64,000 nucleotides of DNA from Trametopsis cervina (GCA_022385755.1 MU278353.1:482777-546776), one strand, 5' to 3'; shown: positions 10,326 to 23,600, counted from the first letter of the stretch. The notes: generated by a model not told the origin, from the sequence alone. Numbers and translations are program-made.

Positions 10326-13300
10326 CTAACCAACGTATCGTATCTTGAACGCTCCGGCACGGTTACGAGCCTCCAAAGCTGTTGATGACGGCTGTCAAGC
10401 ATTGCGTGCGGCGAAGGTGATTGCTGACGTACCTCGCAACTCTTCGGCCTCCTCACGCTGTTCGTAGTCAAGGACGAAGCGTTTAAGATGTTGTTGCTCG
10501 ACTTTGTCTTGCATCTGTGCGGTACGCGTCTGAACGGCCAAAGTCGACTCTGCAGGAATGGCAAGCTGCCGCATCTATGGAAAAGGGGCTTCAGGTCATA
10601 TACAAGGAGCTCAACTAATTATCGGACTCACCTGCGGCTTGTTCCCACGCTTAGTAAACAACGTAAACTTCATTATACCGGCCTGATCATCCTGTCCGTT
10701 CGAGTCCCCAGTATCTTCCGATTCGTCGACGCGCCTCTTACGGACGACTGGCGGTGGTACGGTTTGATCCCATAAGGCCAACGCGGTCTTCTTATCAACC
10801 TTTCGCGCATCCGCAGTGTCAGTGACCATCTTAGCCAGTTCCTTGGCAAATTCCGCCTCGTCTTCTTCCGACGGACCGATAGCCTCCTGCGATGACTTCA
10901 CAAGGACAGCCTCAGGGGAAGGCGCACGTTCGTCCAACTGACGGAAGATACCATGAGAATGATATCTTGCCCATTCCTTGACCGACTCACTGGCGAATCG
11001 GGACCGGCGTCACCGTCATCCTCGTCCTCAGCGTCGCGCCGACCTTCACCTTCCTCGTCGTCTTCATCACCACTGTCTTCGCCGCCTGCTGCTTCAACGA
11101 AGGTCAGGATGAGTCGAACACGAAAATGGGTCCAGACTTACATCGCGTGTCTTGATATACGACACGGAACATTTCATCTACGGCGACGGCTGCTTCTTCG
11201 AGATCCTTGAAGACAACAAGTTTCGGCCTCACCGCCTAGGCCAAGGGTCAGCTGGAGCTCCTGACACGTCGACAACACTAACTTCAAGTGAGTCAGAGAG
11301 CATGAAGTCCACATCCATCGGCAACGGGTTTTTGCAAAGTACATAAAACTGCCAGTCGTGACGTGTTATCAGGACGACATGTTTAAGCAGGGCTAGGGTA
11401 CGTACCTGGAAAAATGTCAAAAAGTTGTCGAGTTTCTTCTGTTGCGTTCCACGGTCAAAGCACATCCCACATGTGTCTAGAAGGACGCAGACAAGGCGGA
11501 CACGGAAGAAATCATCCGGCATATCGAGTGTGCACTGTTGTCCCGGGAACAACTTTCCCTCCGCTATGGGCAATTTCAGGACAAATGATAGCGAGTGTAA
11601 TATAACACTCACGATGTCCGAATGTCAACATAGTCCAGAGTGTGTCGAAGATGATACTTGAGCTGAACAGGCGATAGATGTACAGCTCACCAAGATACTT
11701 CACAGTCGCAAGGCGGCGCTGGTTTATGGAGTACACGTTCTGCTCAAGCCCTCGTCGAATATCCTCGAGGATCTGATCGACAACAGAGATAGTGAATGCA
11801 GGATAGTAGCGTTGTAGATCGTAGGTGAGCATGGCGAGGAGCGCGATGTTGCCGTATTTGACCTTCCAAGGCTTGGTGAAAACTTTGTGCAACGTGCGGC
11901 GCACAATTGGGTCGTTCCAGTCCAGTTTACGGATAAACTTGAGGACCTTGTCAATCGTCTTCTTGGTGAGGACGTCGTATATGAGATGTCGGATGAACAG
12001 CTCCATGGTAGTTCGTTCCTTCTCTTGCTTCGCTGCACGCTCTGGAGGGTTGCACTATAGCACATACATGATTCCTTGTTTTTTTGAGAGGCAGGAAACT
12101 GTTCTACCTGGTAATATGCATTCTCTAACAGAAGCAACTGGCGCTGATCGAGATGTTGCGTAGTCTGCTTCCTTCTCAGGAGCTCAATCTGAAATGAACG
12201 TCAGAATCAGAAGGAGGCGATGTAGGAGCCGGCGAACCATCTTCGAGAACGGCTGCTGAGTGTCCTCGCTACGCAAAAGATAACGCCCGCAGCCCTCCAG
12301 TAGAAGCGCGAGATTCTCGATGTTCGTGTTAGAAAAGTCATCCAAACAGACTTTGAACATATGCAATATGACGTGTGGAGGTATTATTCGGAATTTAGTT
12401 AGATTCGCCAGGAAAGTGATGTTCTAATTTGAGATGAGACCTGCAGGGTCACGAGGATGGATAACAAAGCACACCTTCCTGCGCACTTCTGCTAGCTCTT
12501 TAACGACGTTCTTCTTTCGCTGCAGGTATCTGAACTCATCCTCAAGCTGTCAAGGATAATTTCATAAATAACAGAAACCAAAGCGATTTCATGCGAAATA
12601 ATATGCTTACAACTGCAACCAGGTCAGTACCGATGTCCGGCATATACTTGTTCAACGTTGCGATCAATCGCGAGTAGTGAGGCAATAAGTCTGTTCGGCT
12701 CTTCGGAACTTGGCTCATAAACTGCACCTAATGTTAGTTATGATCATACATGGGAGTCAAACATTTCACTTTGACAAGCCTCTTCCTCGACGCCTTGGAG
12801 TTCAAGAATGCGAAGTCAACTGCGGCTTGATCAATCAGAGTCCGATTAGTAGCGTCGGACAGCCGAGCGAGAAGTGCCGTTAGTAGCTGGGTTGGGCCTT
12901 GGGGTGCCAGCTGAGGTGTACCAGGAGGACTAGGCTTGGGAGAGCCACCGGTAGGTGTGGCCATACTGAGCCGTTGCTCGTAAGATGAGAGGTTAGTTTC
13001 TGATGCAGTGCCACTTACCCGTCCTCGTCCCCTTCACTTCCATCATCTTGTCCATTCTCTGAGACCCCATTCTGCGAACCTATACGCCCTGAATTGTCGA
13101 CCTCAAGGTCTGCTAGCTCTTCTTCAAGCTTCTTGACCTCGGCTTCGACCCGCTCTTTCTCTCTCTGCTCCCTTTCCTCTTTCGTTTCCTCAGTTGTAGA
13201 ATCCTCATCTTCTTCAATGCCAAGGATACCCTTCGGTATGTAATCCTTCAGGTCCGGGATATCCTCAAAGAATCGTCTCTCTTCTTCATCTTCCCATTTC

Positions 13301-14711
13301 CCACCACGTGCCGCGTCGTCTGTATCGTTCTCACCACCGAGTATGCCACCCCCATTGGTGCCGATTTGAATAGAGTCCGTTTTCTGTGATGCTGTCTTGA
13401 GTTCAGGAAGCGGAAGATACAGTAATTCAGAAAGCCTGTGCATGAATTGAGTGGAGGCTGCCAATGCACCGGGAAAATGTGATCGTACGTTTGACAACTC
13501 GCAAGCAGTTTCTCGTAGCCTTTTGTCATCTTCTCGTAGGCTTGCTGCCTGTCCTCAAAAATCTCACCAGACCGAATGTATGCCTCGTGATTTTTTCGGT
13601 CTTGATCCTGCAGCCGCTGTACATAACGATTCAGTCATCGTTGAACCGTCCAAGCCGATAGTACGCATCATCCAAGAACTGACGTTATGTTCAAGGACCA
13701 ACTTCTTGCAAACATTGTCGAAATAGCCCTCGCACATTTTCTTGAACCTGTCTCGGATATCTTTCTCGACTAGCTCGTCTGTCTCCTGGCTCAAGCTGGG
13801 AAATGCGTTTTCCACGCCATTTGCTTCCTTTGTAGCCTCTTTCGACAGAGTACCGGGTTCTGAGCCTGCAGAGATCTGTCTGGAAGCCGCTGGAGGCGTG
13901 ATGCCTAAGTACGGACGGGAGTAGCTCTTCAGGAAAGTCGAGAGTAGCGGCAGGGACGACAAGGTTGGGTCATTTGACAGCTAAAATGGTTTGGTTTAGT
14001 ATACCCCATGCGAAAGTCGACATGTGCGCACCAGGTCTTTCAGCATCTTCATCATCCATTCTCCGCCACTTCTAGTAGCACTATCTCTGATGATCCCCAC
14101 AAGAGCTAGCTCTGCGCAAACTCGGAGCATTGGGCGTTGTCGGGAAATACGTGTCATGTCTTCCTTCTCCCGCTGTTCGGGAGCAAGAGCAGAAAGCGTG
14201 CTTTTCGAGGGAGGTGCCAGCGCCGTACCCAGCGCAGATAACAACCCTGCGGTGAACGTGGTAGAAAAGCGACGGTGTAAAGCAGATATGATCTTCAGAA
14301 ATGTCAGGTTACCCCATTACCCAAGCGCATATAACATACTTCAACAGCGCTCCAAATGTCCTTCTCCGTTTTACAGCGATATATGCCTTCCACCGCTGCG
14401 CCTGTTATCTCGTCGAGATATTTCTCCAAAGACAGAGACTCGATATCCTTGAGAATTTGACCATGGTTTTCATTTCCTAAGGATTGTCTCATGCGTCTTA
14501 TGAGCGCAGTGTGGCGTTTGAGAGAAGAGTCCAACGCTTTCGTAGGCTCTGTTCAATGGGACATTAGTGAAACGATCCCCCTGTCATAATCGCACTTGCC
14601 TTCCCCTGCATGATTGAGGTTTAATGTCTTCAATGCTTGTCGTTTGAGGCGACGAGACTCCTCTTCGTCCACTTTGGTTGTTGCATCAAAGCCGTTCGTT
14701 CCTCCATCCAT
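10326..14711 (-). CDS. UPF2: UPF2, nonsense-mediated mRNA decay factor
   Basis: UPF2 is the scaffold linking UPF1 and UPF3 on mRNAs with premature stops. Order of recognisable parts: start MDGGTNGFD (14711); first MIF4G repeat (LKRHTALIRRMRQSL, FTAGLLSALGTALAPP, LRVCAELALVGII); linker with an acidic Glu-rich coiled coil (EREQREKERVEAEVKKLEEELADLE); second MIF4G (YSRLIATLNKYMPDIG, ITFLANLTKFRI); third MIF4G (LFIRHLIYDVL, KTIDKVLKFIRKLDW, LGELYIYRLF, FGHPEGKLFPGQQ, FFRVRLVCVLLDTCG); a Glu/Asp-rich tract; then the UPF1-binding C-terminus (FTLFTKRGNKPQ, MRQLAIPAESTLAVQT) ending at 10326. Every exon joins in frame, so it looks functional. The first intron (14549-14599) has a GC donor. It shares a 332-bp divergent promoter with the Rad26-like gene. 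Confidence 0.92.
14549..14599 (-). other. GC-AG first intron of UPF2
   Basis: A 51-bp intron whose donor is GAAG|GCAAGT, a textbook GC-AG donor, and whose acceptor is AACAG. It joins HAGE to EPTKALDSSLK in frame. Without splicing the frame does not connect to the first MIF4G repeat. Confidence 0.75.
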
Positions 14712-15043
14712 CTGAACCAGAGCGGTAAACCTGCTTAATTCGCGGCTACCAGTTGAGGTGGGATCGCTTGCTGTTGTAGTTCAGGATTTCGGCGCAAGAG
14801 GTTCAGGCTGCCGTGTCTGGTCAACTAGACGGTGTATGACGGCCTCGGGGCGTTTGGCTTCGGCACCGTGGATACCCAAGTATGATTCAGTGGAAGAGGT
14901 GTATACAGCCAGCTGATCATTTAAGCGCGGCACCGCGCGTAAGACAATTAAATGGGCTGTCGGGCATCATCCCTTACTTCTCGCCACCACCTCCAGACGC
15001 GTCTTTTATGCCTGAAGCCTCCGGCTATGCTATATAAAGGCCT
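14712..15043. promoter_or_regulatory. Divergent promoter, UPF2 / Rad26-like
   Basis: These 332 bp separate two start codons pointing outward. A TATATAAA sits at 15031-15038, only about 6 bp before the Rad26-like ATG at 15044. It is therefore too close to act as an ordinary TATA box for that start. No other clear elements were seen. Confidence 0.5.
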
Positions 15044-18000
15044 ATGGATGACTCTGATGACTATTTCGATGATTTAATCCTAGACGATGCGGTGATAGCT
15101 GCTCTAGACAAGGCAGAAACCCAGCATACCGAGCACAGGCCCCCGCCCTCCCTAATTCGGAGAGACGAATTTCCTCCGGCGAAGCGGAGAAAGACTGAAC
15201 ATGTCCCTCTGAAACGCGGGCTGCCTAGCAATGACTTTGAAGACCTACCTGAGATCTCCATTCAAGGCGATGACTCTTATCAAGTGGCGGCTGCCCATGC
15301 ACATCGCAGCACGGGTGTCATATATCGTCCTAGTGATTCCCAGTCTCGTTCGACGCGTCCTGTTCAAGCCCGGGCATCTAGCAATGTCCCTCTAACTCGA
15401 AATAACACATCTATTGCAATATCTAGACCGCAGAATCTTGCCCGGCGAAGTACTGGTCCTACTTTTCATGCACAACCTGCGCAGCCTCCTACGGACGCAC
15501 CTCGCCCTTTGCAGCGGCTCCCCTCGTCGCACAACATCTTTGGATCACAAGTACCCTTTAAATCTTCTCAGGCAGGGGACGGAGATTCAAAGGCAAAGAG
15601 GGATTTGGAGATACTCCGCGTGAAGCTAGAAGAAGTATGTGAAAATCTCAAGTGACTGCTTGCCTATCTGATCATACCTGGCTGCCTTGCAGACGCAAAG
15701 AAACCATCTTCAGCTGCTAGAGAAACTACAAACCGCAGAAGAGGCGCTTTATGCTAAAGAAGGAGAAGTCACTATCTTGAGGGCAAGCATGTCCAAGGTG
15801 CGTTAGGATTTACGCATGCGCATACAAATGACCATAGTTTCCCTTCAGACATCAGAACAACATGCCGCAGATATAGCAAGACTACAGGCGGATCGCGAGG
15901 CTGCAGAGGCTGCAAGACTGCAGCTGCTCAAGGATAAAAGAGAAGAGATGGAACGTCTCAAGACCCATTATACGTTCAGGGTATGTAAACGGTCGTTAGG
16001 CCGTCTGTGTTATGGGACTCAATCCGATTTAGCAACAGGAGCTGGAAACATCAACACGCAAGCCACCAGGCACAATTTCGAAGAGGCTGGCTCGACAGAT
16101 CCCTAACACGCCCGTCCGAATGCCGTCACAGATGCGAGCTTGGAATATGCAAGGTATGGCCGAAGTTGGCTTTTCACAAACACCTCGCGGACCTCGTTTT
16201 GGGGCAATTGAGAACATGGAGAGGATGTCGTCCCAAAAACCACGACTTCTTGCACCCGCTGAAAACAGCAAGAGACCTATGTTGCCCGGCTTTCTTAACT
16301 CATTCGTTGATTCTCCTTCCAAACGGCCCGCACAGAAAGCTGCCGATAGAGGCAAAGGGAAGCAACGCGCAAATCTGGCAAACGATACTATATTTTTTGC
16401 CGGAGGTGCTCGTTCTTCCCCGCCAAGTAGTCCTATCGATATGGCTTTCGTGGAGCCACTCGACATTCCCATGGAAGACCCATCTCCAGTCCCTGCAGGT
16501 TCCTTATCACAAACCCCATACAAAACACAGTTGCCAGTTGCTGACTTCGAAATGGATCGTGACGATGATGTCAAGATGCTGCAAACTCCAGAGGATGGTG
16601 AACCGCAAGACGAGTTCGATGAAATCGAGCCGCCCAATTGGCGTGATGAAGTAGGTCTCTAATCATTTATCATTTTGTGATTGCTCAATATTATCAAGTT
16701 ATATCATGTTATCTTCACCCATACAGTATCACATAGTCAGCCACCTACTATGCATACACTGCTCAAGTCTCCCCTCGCATCGTCTGTCCCGCAAGCGCAA
16801 CACGATCTCTATACATCTGCCTGTTCATCTCTCCTCGAGAAGTTGGGCATAACGCCACGTCCAGACATGTGGGAGGAATATCTTCGTGAAATAACAACTA
16901 ACCTCGCCAACCTGGCACGCATCTTCACTGACAATGCTACCGTCAGTCTCATTCTAAACCATCCGTTTCTACATCACTGATTTTGAAGCAGATCCCTCCT
17001 TTATCTTCTCTTTTTAGCCTCTTGCGCATATTATCCTATACTATTCCATCGTTTAGTGCCGCCCTCCTCTCGCCTGAGCAAGAAGGATCAACGCCTTTGA
17101 TCTTGATCACGCTCTGCGACGTCATCCGCAATCATGTGTCTGCGATATCTAAGGCACGAGATAATCTAATCGACGAGCTGGCGAAGGAAGCGCTACTCTT
17201 TCTCGATGCACTCGCCCTGACGTTGCCAGACGAACTGATTCCCCAGTGAGTAATGTAAGGTCTGACTCTGGTACATTGCTGATACCGCCACTCCCAGACT
17301 CTCGTTTGTAATACGTGGCCAAAAGGTGCTGTCGAGTCTTCTCGGCCCCACTCAGCCTACGTGGTTGATCCTACATACTGTTCGAGCTCTAACTCTTGCA
17401 GCGGCGCGTGAGTCTCTGTTTATTATGTATTTACAACAGCCTACAATTTGGTTTCCAGATGGCGTGCTATTTCGATCGCTACTCTCATTCCCATCTACAG
17501 TGGCGGGCCAGGGCGATCCGCCAGCGCCAGTAATGGAGATCGGTCGGCTCCCACACATCGAGCAACTGAGCTTCCACCTTATAGACCCCACGCGAGAGGG
17601 ACCTGAGGTACAGAACCAGTGCCCTTATGAACTATGATGCTCACATACTGCATGCAGGCCGAGGAGATGAGAAATTCCATTCTCACTTTTATCGCGATTC
17701 TTAGTGTATCGCACCCTGATGCTTTGGTCACTCTACTGCAATCTCAAACGCTGGTACCCTCAATCATCGTGTATCTTACCAATGCCACGAACGCGTTTTG
17801 GGAAGACGACGAGGAGCTTATTCAATCTCCAGATAAGCTTGACAAGTTGCGCAGGCTCTATCTCTTGTGTATTCTTTGATTGCTAACGCCTTGATATCAG
17901 GGTCATGCGAATAATGACTCGAACCATGACGCTGTTGTACTACATGGTCTTTTCGTCGCCAGAACCGTACCAACTAAACCACAAGCTGCACCATATTCCA

Positions 18001-18271
18001 CACCGCCAGTTCAACGGCATTGTGCACATGTTCATTGTTAGCATGGGTCGCTTCGGATATGCAGACGCTCCCAGCTGGCTGGGCGATGAAGACAAATCTC
18101 GCTTCGAGCAAGTGGCCGGTATGTCAAACTCTCGTTGCACGTCAAAGCGCTGATATTGATAGTGTTCATGCGGTAGAGATGGCAAAGTCGTTATTGGATC
18201 TGGTTATGGAAGGTCCCGAAATTGAGGATGTATGGGACGCATTCCAGCCAGACTTGGAGCAAATGGGATAA
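15044..18271 (+). CDS. Rad26/ATRIP-like DNA-damage checkpoint protein
   Basis: Likely the ATR partner (ATRIP in animals, Rad26 in fission yeast, UvsD in Aspergillus) that brings the kinase to RPA-coated single-stranded DNA. The N-terminus is acidic (DDSDDYFDDLILDDAV), as in RPA-contacting ATRIP tails. A disordered Ser/Pro segment follows, then a coiled coil spread over three exons (DLEILRVKLEEV, LLEKLQTAEEALYAKE, ADIARLQADREAAEAARLQ, KREEMERLKTHY). The rest is a long helical-repeat region (LCDVIRNHVSAISKARDNL, LLGPTQPTWLILHTVRAL, FIAILSVSHPDALVTLLQS), ending LLDLVMEGPEIEDVWDAFQPDLEQMG. About eleven exons connect with GT-AG introns, and no break is seen. The assignment rests on architecture and motif memory. 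Another coiled-coil/HEAT protein is possible but less likely. Confidence 0.7.
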
Positions 18272-19071
18272 TGAAGCAGCATTTTGGACAATCGTGAGGT
18301 TTCCTACTTCTTTCTGAAGAGGATATGGTTATTGATCCTTCGTAGAGGACCTGCAACGTGCCACAGTGGACTGATGATGCTGGCTTTATCGCTAGCGACA
18401 TCTCCAGACCGCACGCGCATCGAAGGGTAGAACTCGCCTAGGATACGGCCTGGTCGATCCTCACGATCGTCCCTTCGCACGACATACTACGAAAGCTGCA
18501 CGCGGAGTCTGGCTACCTCGGTGCATCCCCGATGTGGTGCACGGCCCTGCTGGCTTCACGGCCAGGATGTTACCTGCCTTGGTCAATGGTCTCAACGTAT
18601 TCTGTTCACCGGGCTTCCCGTCGCAACAAAGTGCGGAACCACTATGGTGCTTGGGGATTAGAACTTTTACGGACATGGCACTCTTATTGCGAGGCCTATC
18701 AAGTTTATATGACCTCAACTTTGGGGCCACTGGATATTGGATGGTCGTTGTACCTTACATTTGAATCGCTCTAATTTACATCCGCCTGGAACCAACGATA
18801 CTCGTTTTCGTTTAAAATTTAGCGAAGCCAATTCGCTATGGAAGATTATAGGAATATTAAGGTATGGTGAGTATAGAGCTCGCTGTCTCTGACAAAACAA
18901 AGTTCTGATTTGCACAAAGCCTTTGCTGCACACTGATCATCCGGCAATTCTCATACGCTGACGAGGTATGAATCGCTGAGTTATAAGAAGTACAATATTT
19001 TGGCGCAGTTACCGTGCCCTTCGACATCGTACATCACGAGATTCTTGTGGTTGCCAAGTTACAAGGATTCT
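18272..19071. other. Intergenic 800 bp, with a coding-like remnant
   Basis: The stretch lies between the Rad26-like gene and the convergent glycosyltransferase gene. Apart from the remnant at 18396-18764 I see nothing coding. Short AT-rich stretches occur at about 18780-18900. Confidence 0.4.
18396..18764 (+). pseudogene. Protein-like fragment of unknown family
   Basis: An open frame without a start codon reads RLGYGLVDPHDRPFARH, then VWLPRCIPDVVHGP, LPALVNGLNVFCSPGFP and LLRGLSSLYDLNFGATGYW. Upstream in the same frame there are stops just before 18396, with no acceptor I could use. The composition (regular Leu spacing, LPALVNGL, LLRGLSSLYDL) recalls the C-terminal part of fungal F-box/LRR-like proteins, but no F-box is present. 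It is probably a decayed fragment, or possibly chance. Confidence 0.25.
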
Positions 19072-20550
19072 CTAGCCCCCATTCATCCATTCTCTGCAGT
19101 GCCGCTTCAACCAGCGTGCCTTCATAACGTCGACGGTCCCGTCAGATGAACGTAGTGCCGCCAATTGCCTTGTAGCCAATACACAGGTTTCGCCGCGATA
19201 TTTGAGGCTCAGGCGCCGTCGCACTTTGACCTATATTATCGTGTGAGATCGCACGAGCAAAGGAGGAAAATAAAGAGTGTTACCTCTAGAGGAGATGCAT
19301 TAGTGTTTGGGTTCGTGTCGTGAATCCAGTCCGAGGTTGGTTTCACTTCGATGTTTCCTGAGTGCTCGAGCCAGATCTGCCACAAACATTCTGTCCAGTC
19401 GGCAGCTCTTGAAATGGACGGAAAGAAACGCTCGGTGCACCACAAGGGGTCTTCGCGATTGAGCACGGCAGGAGAAAATCCGGTGAACGGAAATGTCGCC
19501 TGTTGACGCATGCTGAAAACCACAGGTTTGGAGGAGCCAGATTCGGAAGCCACGGAGCGGTACAAGATCTTGGGAGGAACTACAGAGAGATTTCCAGGAA
19601 ATAGCGTAACAACATCAGTCTGCGAGAACAAGCGTGCCAAGTTCAAGAATGCATTTGGATTCTCGGGTGTGTGGGCTTCCAGATGAATGATATGCGCGGA
19701 GAGCTTTGTCCTGACGGTTGGTAGGCCAGCCAGTACCTGAAGTTTAATCAACAGTTCTGTTGCTTCAGGAGAAGAGGGAGAAGACTGAGTGACGACAAGA
19801 ACGGAAATAGGACCTGAGGAAAATTAGCCACTTCAGCTTGAGACACGCTGGCGTATTGTGTACCTTTCCACCGCGACGCCCAAGCGGTAAGCGCATCAAG
19901 ATCAGTGTCCCAAGTCCAGAGACAAGCCGTTGCGGTTCCCTTTGCCGATACGGCTCTAGTGACAAAGGGCTGAACGGAGACAGGTACAGGATATAGAGAA
20001 GTCAGCTTCGACAGAAGATGAACGCTGGGAAGGCTTTGAAGTGGCGACTGATCGTCTACTGTGCTCGTGCGGATGAATAAAGACAACAATCTCAGCCAAG
20101 CACGTATGGCTACCCACCTGGAATGACACGGCTTTTTGGTGGTGGCGCGAAGGATAGCTTTGAGAACAGGCTAGAACCAAGGAACAGTATGCTGAATGCA
20201 CAGTAGACCATGAAGGGCCATCTCAGTCGGCGACTATGCACGAGTCGTTGCCGGACAGAGTGTACGTCAGCCAGAAAAGAGTACCCAGATATCCAGTCCG
20301 GCAGTGTATTGCTGTGCGGTTGAGATACATTTCCTTCTGGATCTTCGTTGCTAACAAGGTGTTTTGAGTTATCCCAGTGGTTCGTACTGCGCGTTCGATG
20401 CAGAGCGGCCGTCGCCCGAGTTTCCATATTAGCAGAGGTGTTGAGACGTATAGTAGGCTTTCGGTCTGAGTATAGCTTAGCAGGGAGAGAATATGAAGCC
20501 TGCATGCTGTGAGAGGACGTAAAGAAAGGATACATCGCACTGCGATTCAC
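19072..20550 (-). CDS. LARGE-like (GT49-type) type II membrane glycosyltransferase
   Basis: Probable Golgi/ER lumen glycosyltransferase. The first exon has a cytosolic basic segment (RLVHSRRLRWPF) and then one hydrophobic anchor (MVYCAFSILFLGSSLF). Exon 2 starts after the acceptor at GAGCACAG and contains PFVTRAVSAKGTATACLWT and the GT49-like LTAWASRWKG-PISVLVVTQ. The next exon has PNAFLNLARLFSQTDVVTLF, FPFTGFSPAVLNREDPLW and CLWQIWLEHSG. The last exon (RRRLSLKYRGETCVLATR... HCREWMNGG) ends at 19072. The start may be at 20550 (MNRSAMYPFF) or one of the next methionines. The region where GT49 enzymes carry the metal-binding DxD reads TDVVTLFPGNLS, without DxD, so activity is uncertain. Family assignment is moderate. 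Confidence 0.55.
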
Positions 20551-20686
20551 AGAACCACACCATCCGTCACAGGGTCACAATGAATGTCACGACGAATGTC
20601 ACATTCAAACATCCTCGGACGTAACATTAGGGTGCCCAGTGAGACACCTTGGATGAGCGTACGATACATTAAGTGTTTTTCGCAGC

Positions 20687-23600
20687 TCAATCATCCTCCT
20701 CCACATCGCCGAACTCAAATATACCTAGACGCTCTCTTTTGGCCAGCTGTGTTGCTTCCTGCATCCTCTTTAGCACCTGTGGGTAGGACTGCAGGTATTT
20801 GCACCCTTTGCGGTCGATCGTTGCCAAACCGTCTCGCAACAAATCTACGTTGACCGAGTCCAACGGATCTGTGTGGTGACTCCCATCCATGAGACGCAAG
20901 TGTTTCAAAGAACCCTCTTTGAAATCGGTGTTTGCGACCAGCTTCCTGCCTTCACATAGTTGACGGAAGCGGTCCACTGCTTCTGTGTGATATTCGCTTT
21001 CGGGCCCCACCAGTTTGATAAAGCTACATGAAGCGTCAACATCTTCGTCCGCACGGTGAAGTGACTGGAACTTACCTTAGTCGCGCGTCTTGGGCTTGGC
21101 CAGGGAGTGAACGGAATCGCGGGTCAAGCGGACGGATGTCCTTGAAGCTAACGGTATCTTGGTTGCCATAATCTATGAAGGTGATCTCTGCCTCTTTCTT
21201 CAGTGACGATACCCGACGGACTTTGGCGCGATACCATTGTCCATCATCGGAGAACTTTGCTGAGACAAGATCGTTGCTCTTCGGCTGGAAACCGGAGACA
21301 GGAGCAGCCGTTTTGTGGAACACACTGAATTCCTCCATCAGCTTTCGCAGATGTTCGATACCTGTCACGATGAATCAACGGACACCCACATGTGTATTTA
21401 AGCTTGCCTTACCGTCGGTGCCCGATAACTGTATGGAGAAGTTCAGACCGTTGTGTGTGCGAATGTCAGTAATAATAATATCCTGGTAATTTGTTGCGAG
21501 CGCTCCAATTTCTTCCTCTGGCTGAACCTCTGGGACTTTCTCAGCCTCAGGGTCGTAGTCAGACCAGATCTAGATTACAGCAGTGACTATAAGATTCTGC
21601 CCAATCGAAATGAATAGAACGTTAATCACCCTGCGTTTTGCATTTTTGGCTTCCGTCTGAGAAAAAAGTCAATCCAGCACGAGCAATTGTTACCAGTGAG
21701 ATTATACCTCGGCATCATAGAGCTGCTTCGCCCAAGGGAGTGTGTCCGCGGAGTACGAATGCACTGTAGCCAGGCCTTCGCGAACAAGCGCGATCGCAGC
21801 ATTCTCTGTTTTATTGAGGTAAAGGCCGCCGATGAAGCCACCCGACTTGTCCACATCATATATCTCAAATTCGCAGTCACGCTGCATATATTTGCGGGTG
21901 GCAAAGTCCGCGGCCTCTGCACCATACGGTTCCGACTTCTCTGAAGCATTGCGGGCCGTGCGAGGTGCGCGGATCCCACCCAGTACAAGAGTGAGCACTT
22001 GGTTGTCTTTTGGAATCAGAATTCTAAGACAGATCGACGTGAGAACTGGTGAAAATCAAATCGGGGTGTGGACTTACTTGAATCGAGATCCAGCGGCAAC
22101 GTAATCCACTACAGCAGGGATGCGGCCCTGGCGTTTGAACCCGTTGACGAATGGTGTCGCGCGATGATTTGTCTGATAAAGGTGAAAAGTCAGTCGAAAG
22201 GGACGATGCTTCGATCGCAACTTACTTCGGAGATATTGAGTGGAGCTTTTGGTGCTGGGAACTCTTTGCCAGAATGAATCCCTCGGGCTTCACTCACAGC
22301 GCTGCAATGCATTTCAACGTCAGCGCATACGTCTAGACACCTTTATGCACTCACGTTTGCTCAGCTGCCATCAGCTTGTCATAATCTGGTGAACGATCCT
22401 CGTCATCACGTCGGTGGCGGACAACACTGGCAAGACCCTTCTCAACTAGCTGCTCCGCAACGTTGCTACGGCCACCGATGATTTAGCTATGCAAACCCGA
22501 CAGCAAAGAATTCGGCTTACTTGAGGGCATTGCCAAACAACACAGTTGCACATTCACGCTCATCGAACTCGCCCTCTTTCGGACGAATAAAGTCAATTTG
22601 AACCTTTACATGCTTGCCGATCAGCTTTTTACGGAGGAATTCGCGCGCCTCCTGTGCATAATGCGCTTGCTTGGGATCAGAGACTCTGGGCGATATTCAG
22701 CGCGCGGATGTGATCAAAGATCTGCGATACTTACTTGGGAGCCCTGGTTGAACTCAGTTGCACCCTGCGCTCCTTGTTTGTGTCCCGCTCAGCAATGGAG
22801 ATTTGGTCTCCGCTCCACACACGGACTACGATACCATCGAACTTGGAAGCAGTTGTGCTCGTGGGATGGCCATTGCTTTTGCCAGCGGGTGCAGCGGCAC
22901 TACCGGCGTAAAGCCTGATACGCTTCTCCTTGGCAGACCGTTCCGCCTGGCGTAAACGCTCCATTGCCCCACCCGCGGCGAGCATGCCAGCATGCCAATC
23001 GACTACACGAGCCAAGCCTGCGGCAACCAAGAACTCGGCCACGTTACCTGCTGGATGCAATACTACACAGACAGTCAATATGTTAGCGGCGTCTACAACG
23101 TGGTCGCAACGCACCAGAGCCGATAAAGATAGACGCAGTGGCTGGAGCGGGTGCCGTAGCCGAGGTTTGGAAAGGTGTCGCTGTTGAGTTCGGTAGGGAA
23201 AGCAGTGTCACCTTTACGGACCGTTGCAACAGTCGGGATTCGGTGAACCATTTCGCCTATGACTGGGTGAGCCGGGATGGAGCATATGAAAGGATAATCC
23301 AACTAACCTCTTCGCCGTGCGGCTCAGTGCTTTCCTCAGGTCGGTTGGCGACGCGCGGAGATCGCACACCGGCCAGTGTGATGTTAGCAAATTGGTGGTC
23401 GCCATCTGGCAATAGCAAGCGGACACGAAGCGTTGAACCATCTTTGACTTGTTCAACAATAGCTATGTAGGAACACGCCCAATAAGTCACATATCACATA
23501 GATAGAGATAAAAGTACCATCTATCGGCTTGCCCTTCCATTCAGTAATGAAAGCATGCGAATCTGTAGGCATCATGTAGTGCACTGTTCGCGCCTGTGTG

